22,640 bases of DNA from Helicobacteraceae bacterium (GTDB taxonomy: Bacteria; Campylobacterota; Campylobacteria; Campylobacterales; SZUA-545): contig JAISMA010000198.1 of assembly GCA_031276985.1 (NCBI GenBank), positions 1-22,640 on the forward strand. Direction: 5' to 3'. Every line of letters starts with the position of its first letter. Position 1 is the first letter of the stretch. The notes beneath the pieces were generated by a model. The model did not search any database, was not told where the DNA came from, and saw only the letters and a program-made list of their open reading frames with translations. Shown one piece after another: positions 22,518 through 22,640 of this stretch. Made by a program: the position numbers and the translations under genes.

Positions 22518-22580
22518 CCAGATACGACGGCAAACGACGAAACGGAAGTTACGGTTGTAGTAAATTAAATAGGAGACAAA

Positions 22581-22640
22581 ATGAAACATCAGTTGCGATT
22601 TACGGGAGTCGGCGGACAAGGCGTTTTGCTTGCGGGCGAA
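22581..22640 (+). CDS. oorC: 2-oxoglutarate:acceptor oxidoreductase gamma subunit, 5' end only
   Basis: Starts with ATG behind an AGGAGA ribosome site, and the first 20 residues include FTGVGGQGVLLAGE, the glycine-rich opening of the gamma (pyruvate/ketoisovalerate oxidoreductase gamma) domain. The rest lies beyond the window edge. Being the fourth oor gene in the order D-A-B-C supports the call. Confidence 0.88.
   Translation, partial: MKHQLRFTGVGGQGVLLAGE

Overview
The window looks like a chromosomal segment of a Campylobacterota (epsilonproteobacterial) genome. Pointers are an oorDABC 2-oxoglutarate:acceptor oxidoreductase operon, a short LeuC, a SurA-type periplasmic chaperone, a 4HB chemoreceptor, a small membrane protein next to ilvA, and short TATAAT promoters with T-rich upstream stretches. 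Base composition is mid-GC in the core genes, with the palindrome GCGATCGC strikingly frequent. Species cannot be named from sequence alone.

Layout. 1-690: no intact gene; three inverted repeats, including a 150-bp palindrome, and the decayed remnant of a metallo-beta-lactamase-fold hydrolase. 692-3622 (minus): operon of a CoA-binding protein, threonine dehydratase ilvA, a small membrane protein and ferrochelatase hemH, tightly spaced with an ATGA overlap. 3924-5659 (minus): a GLUG-repeat lipoprotein whose reading frame is broken at a run of 13 G/C, a likely phase-variation switch, shown here in the off setting. 5883-5957 (minus): tRNA-Gly(CCC). 6238-10507 (plus): leuC, a REC-PAS-GGDEF-EAL response regulator with degenerate catalytic motifs, and tsaD, joined by 4-nt overlaps.

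10504-14286 (minus) is the most interesting part: a 552-residue protein with two peptidoglycan-binding repeats and a C-terminal L,D-transpeptidase-like/DUF2778 (Tlde1-like) His/Cys signature, followed at once by three tandem paralogous genes for small exported proteins of unknown family. The arrangement is that of an antibacterial cell-wall effector with an array of periplasmic immunity proteins; this is inference. No secretion-system gene is in the window.

14392-17031 (plus): SurA-like chaperone and a methyl-accepting chemotaxis protein. 17100-18460: decayed and AT-rich remnants around one small exported protein. 18169-19675 (minus): tandem exported TPR proteins, two intact and one decayed copy. 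19794-22640 (plus): oorD, oorA, oorB, a small exported protein placed inside the operon, and the start of oorC.

The housekeeping genes serve isoleucine and leucine synthesis, heme synthesis, tRNA t6A modification and a ferredoxin-linked TCA cycle. The accessory parts (phase-variable surface lipoprotein, putative effector/immunity cassette, TPR array, gene remnants) show repeated duplication, decay and probably import of DNA.
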